Shown here: piece after piece, positions 15,776-23,079 of the stretch
Position numbering within the stretch: the first letter of the stretch is position 1
How the letters are laid out: every line of letters starts with the position of its first letter
From: Mycolicibacterium celeriflavum
GTDB taxonomy: Bacteria; Actinomycetota; Actinomycetes; Mycobacteriales; Mycobacteriaceae
Direction: 5' to 3'
Length of the DNA stretch: 64,000 bases
Assembly: GCF_010731795.1 (NCBI RefSeq)
Contig: NZ_AP022591.1
Location: 4,092,001 to 4,156,000 of the forward strand
The notes under the pieces: generated by a model
Told to the model about the DNA's origin: nothing
Seen by the model: only the letters and a program-made list of their open reading frames with translations
The model's database searches: none
Made by a program: the position numbers and the translations under genes

Positions 15776-15821
15776 CGCCGGTCTGTCGTTTCAATACGGC
15801 GGTGCCGGGAATGCATCGTCC

Positions 15822-16802
15822 ATGGGATTGACCGTGGCTGTCACCGGGCCCACCGGCGAGATCGGCAAGTCGGCCGTGGAGGCACTCGAGGGTATGGCCG
15901 AGGTCGACGAGATCGTCGGCATGGCGCGCCGACCATTCCACCCCGCCGAGCACGGTTGGTCGAAGACCACGTATCAACAGGGCGACATCCTCGACCGGGA
16001 CGCGGTCGACTCGCTGGTCGCCCGCGCCGACGTGGTGGTCCATCTGGCCTTCATCATCATGGGCTCGCGGGAGGAGAGCGCCCGGGTGAACCTGCAGGGC
16101 ACCCGCAACGTCTTCGAGGCGACGGTGGCCGCGGAGCGTCCGCAGCGACTGGTGTACACCTCGTCGGTGGCGGCCTACGGCTACCACGCCGACAATCCCG
16201 TGCCGATCACCGAAAGTGTCCCGCCGCGAGGGTCGCCCGAGCATTATTACTCGCAGCAGAAGGCCGCATGTGAGGCCACGCTGGCCGAGGTCACCGCCGG
16301 CACGCCGCTGGCAGTCTATGTGTTGCGGCCATGCATCGTCGCCGGGCCGAAGGCGCCCGCGCTGGCCGAGGCCATGCCGTGGAACAAACTGCCCGGGCCG
16401 GTCAAGCGCATCATGCGGGGTCTGCCGCTGTTGAAACCACCGATCCCCGACCCCGGCATACCGCTGCAGTTGGTTCACCACGACGACGTGGCGACCGCAA
16501 TAGCGTTGGCCGCCACGACATCCGCGCCGCCGGGTGCGTACAACATCGCCGGTGACGGTGTGGTGTCGATGTCCAACGTCACCGGAAAGCTCGGGGCCCG
16601 TCCGGTGCGCGTGCCGAAGGCCTCGGCGACCGTGGCATCGGAGATCGTCGCACGGCTGCCGTTCGTCCCGTCGATGCTCGAGTGGTTACACGTCGGACGC
16701 ACATCGGTCGTGATGGACACGACCAAGGCGAAGACTCAGCTCGGCTGGCGGCCGAAATACACTGCCGCCGAAACACTGTCGCAACTGGCCGACTCGCTCT
16801 GA
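15822..16802 (+). CDS. NAD-dependent epimerase/dehydratase (extended SDR)
   Basis: 326 aa. TGPTGEIG near residues 8-15 is the NAD-binding glycine motif of extended SDRs, and HYYSQQKAA carries the YxxxK catalytic pair (about residues 141-149). VYTSSVAAYGY provides the Ser. The substrate is unknown; it follows the CrtI-like gene and probably shares its TetR control. The start ATG (15822) is the first that leaves the Rossmann strand intact. Confidence 0.88.
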   Translation: MGLTVAVTGPTGEIGKSAVEALEGMAEVDEIVGMARRPFHPAEHGWSKTTYQQGDILDRDAVDSLVARADVVVHLAFIIMGSREESARVNLQGTRNVFEATVAAERPQRLVYTSSVAAYGYHADNPVPITESVPPRGSPEHYYSQQKAACEATLAEVTAGTPLAVYVLRPCIVAGPKAPALAEAMPWNKLPGPVKRIMRGLPLLKPPIPDPGIPLQLVHHDDVATAIALAATTSAPPGAYNIAGDGVVSMSNVTGKLGARPVRVPKASATVASEIVARLPFVPSMLEWLHVGRTSVVMDTTKAKTQLGWRPKYTAAETLSQLADSL

Positions 16803-16803
16803 A

Positions 16804-16992
16804 TCACTGTGTCGGGTCGCCGGTGTCGGCGGGACCGCTCGGCGTCGCGCCGCCCTCATCCGACCAGTCCACGCCCTCCTCGGTGCCGTCGGTGCCACGG
16901 GCGGGATCGCTCTGCACGTCGTCGTCGGCCTCCGACGGCCCTGCGTCGGTGTCGGCGGTGTCGGGGTTGTCCTTCTTGTCGCTCACCGGCAT
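16804..16992 (-). CDS. Small acidic disordered protein
   Basis: 62 aa, starting MPVSDKKDNPD and very rich in Asp, Glu, Gly, Thr and Pro, with no hydrophobic core; predicted disordered. The ATG has GGTGGG at about 6 bases. It lies 23 bases after the SnoaL-like gene on the same strand and converges with the epimerase gene. No family recognised beyond a conserved mycobacterial hypothetical look. Composition alone cannot prove translation. Confidence 0.5.
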   Translation of the reverse strand: MPVSDKKDNPDTADTDAGPSEADDDVQSDPARGTDGTEEGVDWSDEGGATPSGPADTGDPTQ

Positions 16993-17015
16993 CGAGTACC
17001 CACCGAGCCGAGCTT

Positions 17016-17483
17016 TCAGTCCGGCGTCAGTGAGCGAGCCATCGTCGAGTTCGGCGCGCTCCAGTCGGTCGAGACGAAGCGATGGCGGATCAGCCAGTCC
17101 CCGTCCACCGAGCCGACGGGGACGAACACGTCGCGGTAGCGGCCGTAGTGGTCCAGACCGATCTCGGTCAACACCGTGAAATAGCACGCGACATGCGCCT
17201 CTTGCGGTGTCACGTCGGTGAACCGGATGTTCGTCACGTTGTGCCGCACGATGCGTTTGACCTTCGACTGCGACGCCGCCGCATCCGGCGCCGCCACCGC
17301 GCCGCCCAAGAACTCTACGATCGCGGCGCGGCCCCGGGCCGGTTCGCTACCGCGCACCTCGAGAACGCCGTCTTCGCAGAACGCGGCGGCAAGCTCGGTG
17401 AGGCGCAGCGCATCTCCAGACCAGTTGTACTGGGCCAGGGTGTCTCTGATGCGTTCGCGGGCGGAAAGCTCCCAAAGCTCCAT
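17016..17483 (-). CDS. SnoaL-like domain protein
   Basis: 155 aa. The helix-rich N-terminus (RERIRDTLAQYNWSGDALR) and the ending strand pattern DYWLIRHRFVSTDW-like (here GDWLIRHRFVSTDW) are typical of the SnoaL_4 / NTF2-like family of small hydratases and isomerases. It has an aromatic-lined pocket but no assigned substrate. Divergent from the SRPBCC gene at 17515 with a 31-base gap. Confidence 0.8.
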   Translation of the reverse strand: MELWELSARERIRDTLAQYNWSGDALRLTELAAAFCEDGVLEVRGSEPARGRAAIVEFLGGAVAAPDAAASQSKVKRIVRHNVTNIRFTDVTPQEAHVACYFTVLTEIGLDHYGRYRDVFVPVGSVDGDWLIRHRFVSTDWSAPNSTMARSLTPD

Positions 17484-17514
17484 CGGTCAACCGTAACGGG
17501 GCTAGGGTCAGGCC

Positions 17515-17958
17515 ATGGCTACCAGCGATTCCCGCGAGGTCGTGATCGAGGCGAGCCCGGCCGAAATTCTCGACGTCATCGCCGACGTCGAGTCCGCACC
17601 GGAGTGGTCGTCCCAACACCAGGGCGCCGAAGTGCTCGACAGAGACGCCGACGGTCGGCCGGGCCGGGTGCGCCTCAAGCTGAAAACCATGGGCATCTCC
17701 GATGAGCAGGTGGTGCAGTACACCTGGACGGAGAACAAGGCCAGCTGGACGCTTCTGGAATCGACTCAGCTCAAGACCCAGAGCGCGTCGTACACGCTCA
17801 CCCCCGACGGCGACAAGACCAAGGTGCGCTTCGAGATCACCGTCGACCCTGCGGTGCCGATCCCCGGCTTCGTGTTGAAGCGCGCAATGAAGGGCGGGTT
17901 GGAGGCGGCCACGGACGGCCTGCGCAAGCAGGTGCGCAAGGTCAAGGGGCATTGCTAG
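17515..17958 (+). CDS. SRPBCC/START-like ligand-binding protein
   Basis: 147 aa, one helix-grip (polyketide cyclase/dehydrase-like) domain: VIEASPAEILDVIADVESAPEW at the N-terminus and the long C-terminal helix LKRAMKGGLEAATDGLRKQVRK. It is a close paralogue of the protein at 20055-20495 and matches the Rv0854/Rv0856/Rv0857 group near the CoA racemase. It may bind a lipid or act as a cyclase. It ends overlapping the stop of the convergent CDF transporter gene. Confidence 0.86.
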   Translation: MATSDSREVVIEASPAEILDVIADVESAPEWSSQHQGAEVLDRDADGRPGRVRLKLKTMGISDEQVVQYTWTENKASWTLLESTQLKTQSASYTLTPDGDKTKVRFEITVDPAVPIPGFVLKRAMKGGLEAATDGLRKQVRKVKGHC

Positions 17959-18902
17959 CCGACGATGTCGAGCTCGTCGGGTTCGGCGATGGTCAGCACG
18001 GCGTCGACGATGTAGGGGTCGGCCTGCAGTTGCATCTCCAGGCGCCGAAGCGTCTCGGCGATCCGAGATTCGCGCGCATCGCCGTCGAGGTCGACGCTTG
18101 CCACCAGAAATAGTTGCTTCGGCCCGACGAACACCAGGCGCACGAAGCGCACCGCGGCGACGTCGGGCAATAGCTCGATGCGCCTGATCGCGGCCTCGCG
18201 CACCCGCGGATCGGCCGGCTCGCCGACCAGAAAGCGGCGGTTGCGGTCAATGAGGACCACCGCGATCACCCCGAGCAGCACTCCTACCATGATTGACCCG
18301 ACTGCGTCCCAGGCGGCGTTGCCGGTGAGCTGATGCAGGCCAATTCCCAACGCGGCGAGGATGATTCCGATCAATGCGGCAGTGTCCTCGGCGAACACCG
18401 CGCGAGTCGTGGGATCCGAGGTCTCGAGCACGTGATCGAGCAGACCGCGCTCGAAGCGGCGAGCTTCGGTGCGTAGTTGGCGCACAGCCTGGACGAGTGA
18501 CACCGACTCGAGGGCGAACGCGACGGCCAGCACGATGTAGGCGACGACATAGTTCTCGGGTCCCGACTCGCCGTGCAGCAATTCGGTGATGCCGTGCCAG
18601 ACGGAAAGCGAACTACCGACGGTGAACAACCCGACGGCCGCCAACAACGACCACACGTACGCTTCTCGGCCGTAGCCGAACGGACGGTCGGCGTCTGGCG
18701 GTCGGCGGCTTCTTCGGTTGGCGACGGCCAGTAGGCCCTGGTTGCCCGCGTCGGCCCAGGAGTGCGCGGCCTCTGCGGTCATCGACGCCGAACCCGTCAG
18801 GACGGCGGCCACCGTTTTGGCGAGGGCCACCGCCAGATTGGCGCCGAACGCGATGAGGACGGTCAGCGTGCTCTCGGCGGAGCGCTGGTCGGTTTCGCTC
18901 AT
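17955..18902 (-). CDS. Cation diffusion facilitator (CDF) transporter
   Basis: 315 aa with about six membrane helices. ALAKTVAAVLTGSASMTAEAAHSWADAGNQ (helix 2; the His/Asp pair of the metal site) and DTAALIGIILAALGIGLHQLT (helix 5) fit the family, and the C-terminal cytosolic domain has the ferredoxin-like strand pattern. CDF proteins export Zn(II), Fe(II) or Mn(II) in exchange for protons. The ATG at 18902 abuts the divergent racemase gene (18-base gap), so they share a promoter region. Confidence 0.9.
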   Translation of the reverse strand: MSETDQRSAESTLTVLIAFGANLAVALAKTVAAVLTGSASMTAEAAHSWADAGNQGLLAVANRRSRRPPDADRPFGYGREAYVWSLLAAVGLFTVGSSLSVWHGITELLHGESGPENYVVAYIVLAVAFALESVSLVQAVRQLRTEARRFERGLLDHVLETSDPTTRAVFAEDTAALIGIILAALGIGLHQLTGNAAWDAVGSIMVGVLLGVIAVVLIDRNRRFLVGEPADPRVREAAIRRIELLPDVAAVRFVRLVFVGPKQLFLVASVDLDGDARESRIAETLRRLEMQLQADPYIVDAVLTIAEPDELDIVG

Positions 18903-18920
18903 CCCACTAGTCTGCGACTC

Positions 18921-20009
18921 ATGACGAGCCAAGGGCCCCTGGCGGGAGTAAAGGTCATCGAGCTCGGCGGCATCGGGCCCGGACCGCACGCCGCGATGAT
19001 GCTGGCCGACCTCGGCGCCGACGTGGTGCGGGTGCGCAGGCCCGGCGGATTGCAGATGCCCGCGGAGAACGTCGACCTGCTGCACCGCGGCAAGCGCGTC
19101 GTCGACCTGGATCTGAAATCGGACCCGGCCCCGCTGCTGGCCCTGATCGCCAAGGCCGACGTGCTCATCGACGCATTCCGGCCCGGCACCTGTGAACGGC
19201 TCGGCATCGGACCCGACGACTGCACGGCGGTGAACCCGCGGCTGATCTTCGCTCGAATCACCGGCTGGGGCCAGCACGGCCCGCTGGCACAGACGGCCGG
19301 CCACGACATCAACTACCTGTCGCAGACCGGCGCGTTGGCGGCCATCGGCTACCGCGACCGCCCGCCGGTGGCGCCGCTGAACCTGGTGGCCGACTTCGGC
19401 GGCGGGTCGATGCTGGTGTTGATGGGCATCGTGACCGCGCTCTACGAGCGGGAACGCTCCGGCCAAGGGCAGGTGATCGACGCGGCGATGGTCGACGGCG
19501 TGTCCGTGTTGGTTCAGGACATGTGGACGATGAAAGGAACCGGCACGCTGCGCGACGAACGCGAGTCGTTCATGCTCGACGGCAGCGCACCGTTCTACCG
19601 CACGTACGAGACGGCCGACGGTAGGTACATGGCGGTCGGCGCAATCGAACCGCAGTTCTTCGCCCAGTTGCTGACGGGCCTCGGCCTGAGCCCCGACGAG
19701 GTGCCCCGACAGTCGGACAAGGCGGCGTTTCCACAGATGCACAAGCTGTTCGCAGACAGGTTTGCGAGCAAGACGCGGGACGAATGGACTGCGATCTTCT
19801 CGGGTACCGACGCGTGCGTGACACCGGTACTGACATGGAGTGAGGCCGCGCAGAACGACCACCTGCGCGCCCGGTCAACCATGGTGCAGGTCAACGGCGT
19901 AGATCAGGCGGCGCCCGCCCCGCGATTCTCCCGCACGCCGGCCGGTCCGATCGGTTCCCCACCGCAGACCGCGACTCCGATCGCCGACATCGACTGGCCT
20001 GAGGATTAG
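18921..20009 (+). CDS. far: CaiB/BaiF family alpha-methylacyl-CoA racemase
   Basis: 362 aa. PLAGVKVIELGGIGPGP at the N-terminus is the family signature. GHDINYLSQTGAL carries the catalytic His, and VADFGGGSMLVLMG the catalytic Asp of the racemase group, arguing for an alpha-methylacyl-CoA racemase over a CoA transferase. It would convert (2R)- to (2S)-methylacyl-CoA so that branched chains (sterol side chains, methyl-branched lipids) can enter beta-oxidation. The position before fadAB matches the Rv0855 (far) neighbourhood. Confidence 0.9.
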   Translation: MTSQGPLAGVKVIELGGIGPGPHAAMMLADLGADVVRVRRPGGLQMPAENVDLLHRGKRVVDLDLKSDPAPLLALIAKADVLIDAFRPGTCERLGIGPDDCTAVNPRLIFARITGWGQHGPLAQTAGHDINYLSQTGALAAIGYRDRPPVAPLNLVADFGGGSMLVLMGIVTALYERERSGQGQVIDAAMVDGVSVLVQDMWTMKGTGTLRDERESFMLDGSAPFYRTYETADGRYMAVGAIEPQFFAQLLTGLGLSPDEVPRQSDKAAFPQMHKLFADRFASKTRDEWTAIFSGTDACVTPVLTWSEAAQNDHLRARSTMVQVNGVDQAAPAPRFSRTPAGPIGSPPQTATPIADIDWPED

Positions 20010-20054
20010 CTGGAACGCCCGATACCCGAGGCTGTCGCGGCTACGATTTGCCGC

Positions 20055-20495
20055 ATGGCGGTGCAGGCATCGAGGGAAGTGGTTTTCGAGGCGCCGAAGG
20101 AAGCGATCATGGACGCGCTCGCCGACATCGACGCCGTCCCCACGTGGTCACCCGTGCACAAACGCGCCGAAGTGCTCGACCGGCATCCCGACGGGCGTCC
20201 CCATCACGTCAAGGCGACATTCAAGATCATGGGCGTCACCGACAAGGAAGTGCTCGAGTACCACTGGGGTGACAACTGGGTGGTCTGGGACGCCGAAGCG
20301 ACCCTGCAGCAGCGCGGTCAGCACGGCGAGTACAACCTCACCCCCGTCGGTGAGGACCGCACGCGCGTGCGCTTCGACATCGTCATCGACCTGGCCGCGC
20401 CGATTCCCGAATTCCTGCTGCGCCGTGCGAAGAAGATGGTGCTCGACGTCGCGACCGAGAACCTCCGCCGGCGAGTGATGGCGGATGCCAGGTAG
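20055..20495 (+). CDS. SRPBCC/START-like ligand-binding protein (paralogue)
   Basis: 146 aa. It is aligned end to end with the protein at 17515: ASREVVFEAPKEAIMDALADID, DRHPDGRPHHVKATFKIMGVTDKE, and a closing RRAKKMVLDVATENLRRRV helix. This indicates an old duplication spanning the racemase and CDF genes. Start ATG 20055. Located 46 bases after the racemase gene; probably the same transcript. Confidence 0.86.
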   Translation: MAVQASREVVFEAPKEAIMDALADIDAVPTWSPVHKRAEVLDRHPDGRPHHVKATFKIMGVTDKEVLEYHWGDNWVVWDAEATLQQRGQHGEYNLTPVGEDRTRVRFDIVIDLAAPIPEFLLRRAKKMVLDVATENLRRRVMADAR

Positions 20496-20524
20496 ACGTC
20501 GGTATCAAGACAGGCCAACCGCAT

Positions 20525-20574
20525 TTGTGAATCTCACGACGGAAATGCGCGGGAAGGTGTCGTCAGATTCACAA
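20525..20574. terminator. Long palindrome between SRPBCC and dapC genes
   Basis: TTGTGAATCTCACGAC (20525-20540) pairs with 20559-20574 over 16 positions with one C/G mismatch; loop of 18 bases. Both neighbours converge on it. No U-tract. A different sequence family from the GAGCG-type palindromes. Confidence 0.6.
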
Positions 20575-20585
20575 TCGGCGCGACA

Positions 20586-21755
20586 CTAACGGCGCAGCGC
20601 GGCCAACCTGCGGATCGCCTCGTCTAGCGTGTCGTCCTTCTTGCAGAACGCGAAGCGCACCAGGTGATTCCACGCGCCGGCATGCTCAGCGCCCGGGTCG
20701 CAGAAGGCCGACATCGGAATGGCGGCCACCCCCGCGCTGTACGGCAGGTCCGCGCAGAACGCGGCGCTGTCGGTGAAGCCGAGCGGCCGCGGGTCGGCAC
20801 ACAGGAAGTACGTTCCGAAGCTGTCGTGCACCTCGAAACCCAACTCCGTCAGCGCGTCGCCCAAGCGGTCGCGCTTGACCTGCAACGAATCCCGCAACGC
20901 GGCCACCCACGCCTCTTCGTTGTTCAGCGCGTGCGCGACCGCGGGCTGGAACGGCGCGCCGCCGACATAGGACAGGTACTGCTTGGCGGCGCGCACACCG
21001 GCGATGAGATCGGCTGCGCCGCAAGCCCATCCGATCTTCCATCCGGTCACGTTGAACATCTTGGCGGCACTGGAGATCGTGATCGTGCGCTCGGCCATCC
21101 CGGGGTAGGACGCCAGCGGGATGTGGCGCCGACCGTCGAACACGAGGTGCTCGTAGACCTCGTCGGTGATCACCAGTAGGTCGGCCTCGACGGCGAGTTC
21201 GGCCAGCGCGCGCAATTCGTCGTCTCCGGCCACCATGCCGGTCGGGTTGTGCGGCGAGTTGACGATCAGCGCCTTCGTGCTCGGCGTGAGTGCCTTGCGC
21301 AGCCCGTCGACGTCGATACGGAACCCGTCGCCGTCCTGGGCCAGGGGGACCGCGCGGCGCTGGCAGCCCGCCATCGCGATCACGGGGGAGTAGGAGTCGT
21401 AGAACGGTTCGATCAGCAGGATCTCGGAGCCGGGCTCGACGAGACCGAGGACAGCGGCCGCGATGGCTTCGGTGGCGCCGACGGTAACCAGCACCTGGGA
21501 GTCGGGGTCGTATGCGGTGCCGAAGTGGCGCTCGCGCTGCGCAGCGATGGCTTGGCGCAACGGCGCGATGCCGAGGCCGGGTGGGTACTGGTTGACGCCC
21601 TCGGCGATCGCCTTCTCGGCGATCTGGAGCATCGCGGGCGGACCGTCCTCGTCGGGGAAGCCCTGGCCGAGGTTGACGGCGCCGATCCGGGCAGCCAGCG
21701 CAGACATCTCCGCGAAAATCGTCACCGCATAAGGCTGTAGGCGTCTGACTGTCAC
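20586..21755 (-). CDS. dapC: Class I/II pyridoxal-phosphate aminotransferase, DapC-like
   Basis: 389 aa. The PLP lysine lies in SSAAKMFNVTGWKIGW (about residue 231), and the NSPHNPTG motif (about 166-173) and YEHLVFDG with Asp/Tyr contacts are present. In M. tuberculosis the syntenic Rv0858c is assigned as N-succinyldiaminopimelate aminotransferase of lysine/peptidoglycan precursor synthesis. The same fold includes other methionine and kynurenine aminotransferases, so the substrate rests on synteny. Divergent from fadA across a 100-base gap with a palindrome. Confidence 0.87.
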   Translation of the reverse strand: MTVRRLQPYAVTIFAEMSALAARIGAVNLGQGFPDEDGPPAMLQIAEKAIAEGVNQYPPGLGIAPLRQAIAAQRERHFGTAYDPDSQVLVTVGATEAIAAAVLGLVEPGSEILLIEPFYDSYSPVIAMAGCQRRAVPLAQDGDGFRIDVDGLRKALTPSTKALIVNSPHNPTGMVAGDDELRALAELAVEADLLVITDEVYEHLVFDGRRHIPLASYPGMAERTITISSAAKMFNVTGWKIGWACGAADLIAGVRAAKQYLSYVGGAPFQPAVAHALNNEEAWVAALRDSLQVKRDRLGDALTELGFEVHDSFGTYFLCADPRPLGFTDSAAFCADLPYSAGVAAIPMSAFCDPGAEHAGAWNHLVRFAFCKKDDTLDEAIRRLAALRR

Positions 21756-21818
21756 GGCTGTCGAGCGTAGGCCTCAACCCACGTTCGGCGGTGAGATGGC
21801 CGAAGCGAGAGGCCGCCC

Positions 21819-21834
21819 AACCAACAGGTTGGTT
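21819..21834. promoter_or_regulatory. Palindromic operator in the dapC-fadA gap
   Basis: AACCAAC-AG-GTTGGTT is a perfect palindrome with 7-bp arms, 22-37 bases upstream of the fadA start and next to possible -10 hexamers (TAGGCT). Its AAC-NN-GTT core resembles TetR-type lipid-regulator sites such as KstR boxes, but flanks differ. Confidence 0.55.
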
Positions 21835-21855
21835 TAGGCTGTTAGGCTCGCGCAC

Positions 21856-23067
21856 ATGTCTGAAGAAGCCTTCATCTACGAGGCGATTCGCACGCCTCGC
21901 GGCAAGAACAAGAACGGCGCGCTCAACGAGGTCAAGCCGATCAACCTGGTAACCGGACTGGTCGACGAGATCCGCCGCCGCCACCCCGACCTCGACGAGA
22001 CGCTGATCAGCGACGTGATCCTCGGTGTCGTGTCGCCGGTGGGCGATCAGGGCGGCGACATCGCCCGCACCGCGGTGCTTGCGGCCGGCCTGCCGGACAC
22101 CACCGGTGGCGTGCAGCTCAACCGCTTCTGCGCTTCCGGCTTGGAGGCCGTCAACACCGCTGCGCAGAAGGTGCGCTCCGGCTGGGACGACCTGGTGCTT
22201 GCCGGCGGCGTGGAGTCGATGAGCCGGGTGCCGATGGGCTCCGACGGCGGCGCGTGGGCGACGGACCCCGAGACCAACTACGTCATCGGCTTCGTCCCGC
22301 AGGGCATCGGCGCCGACCTGATCGCGACCATCGAGGGCTTCTCGCGTGAGGACGTCGACGCATACGCCGCACGGTCGCAGGAGCGGGCAGCCGCGGCGTG
22401 GTCGGGCGGCTACTTCGCGAAATCCGTGGTGCCGGTGCGTGACCAGAACGGCCTGGTGATCCTCGATCACGACGAGCACATGCGTCCGGGCACCACGGTG
22501 GAGAGTCTTGGCCAGCTCAAGACCGCGTTCGACGGCATCGGCGCGATGGGCGGTTTCGACGACGTGGCGCTGCAGAAGTACCACTGGGTCGAGAAGATCA
22601 ACCACGTCCACACCGGCGGCAACAGCTCGGGAATCGTCGACGGCGCCGCGCTGGTGCTCGTCGGCTCAGAAAGTGCAGGAAAAGCTCAAAATTTGACCCC
22701 GCGTGCTCGCATCGTGGCCACGGCGACCAGCGGTAGCGATCCGGTCATCATGCTCACCGGCCCGACCCCGGCCACGCGCAAGGTGCTCGACCGCGCCGGT
22801 CTGACGGTCGACGACATCGACCTGTTCGAGCTGAACGAGGCGTTCGCATCGGTGGTGCTGAAGTTCCAGAAGGATCTGAACATCCCGGACGAGAAACTCA
22901 ACGTCAACGGTGGCGCCATCGCGATGGGCCACCCGCTGGGCGCCACCGGCGCCATGATCACCGGAACCATGGTCGACGAGCTCGAGCGCCGCGGCGCGCG
23001 TCGCGCGCTGATCACGCTGTGCGTGGGCGGCGGCATGGGCGTGGCCACCATCATCGAGCGCGTATAG
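21856..23067 (+). CDS. fadA: Acetyl-CoA acyltransferase (thiolase, beta subunit of beta-oxidation complex)
   Basis: 403 aa thiolase. The nucleophile Cys92 is in NRFCASGLEA, the His of NGGAIAMGHPLGATGA (near 360) and the C-terminal CVGGGMG Cys are in place. It performs the last step of beta-oxidation, cleaving 3-ketoacyl-CoA. Only 12 bases separate it from fadB, so they form a fadAB operon and a trifunctional complex. A short stretch at 22668-22700 has lower GC than the rest but the frame is intact. Confidence 0.95.
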   Translation: MSEEAFIYEAIRTPRGKNKNGALNEVKPINLVTGLVDEIRRRHPDLDETLISDVILGVVSPVGDQGGDIARTAVLAAGLPDTTGGVQLNRFCASGLEAVNTAAQKVRSGWDDLVLAGGVESMSRVPMGSDGGAWATDPETNYVIGFVPQGIGADLIATIEGFSREDVDAYAARSQERAAAAWSGGYFAKSVVPVRDQNGLVILDHDEHMRPGTTVESLGQLKTAFDGIGAMGGFDDVALQKYHWVEKINHVHTGGNSSGIVDGAALVLVGSESAGKAQNLTPRARIVATATSGSDPVIMLTGPTPATRKVLDRAGLTVDDIDLFELNEAFASVVLKFQKDLNIPDEKLNVNGGAIAMGHPLGATGAMITGTMVDELERRGARRALITLCVGGGMGVATIIERV

Positions 23068-23079
23068 GAAGGCCGAAAA

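Noticed and set aside
20686..22611. 641-residue minus-strand frame spanning dapC and antisense to fadA
   Set aside because: Overlaps two well-supported genes and the promoter gap; no domain.
22660..22700. Lower-GC patch in fadA that could signal a frameshift or insertion
   Set aside because: Frame and thiolase motifs are continuous on both sides.
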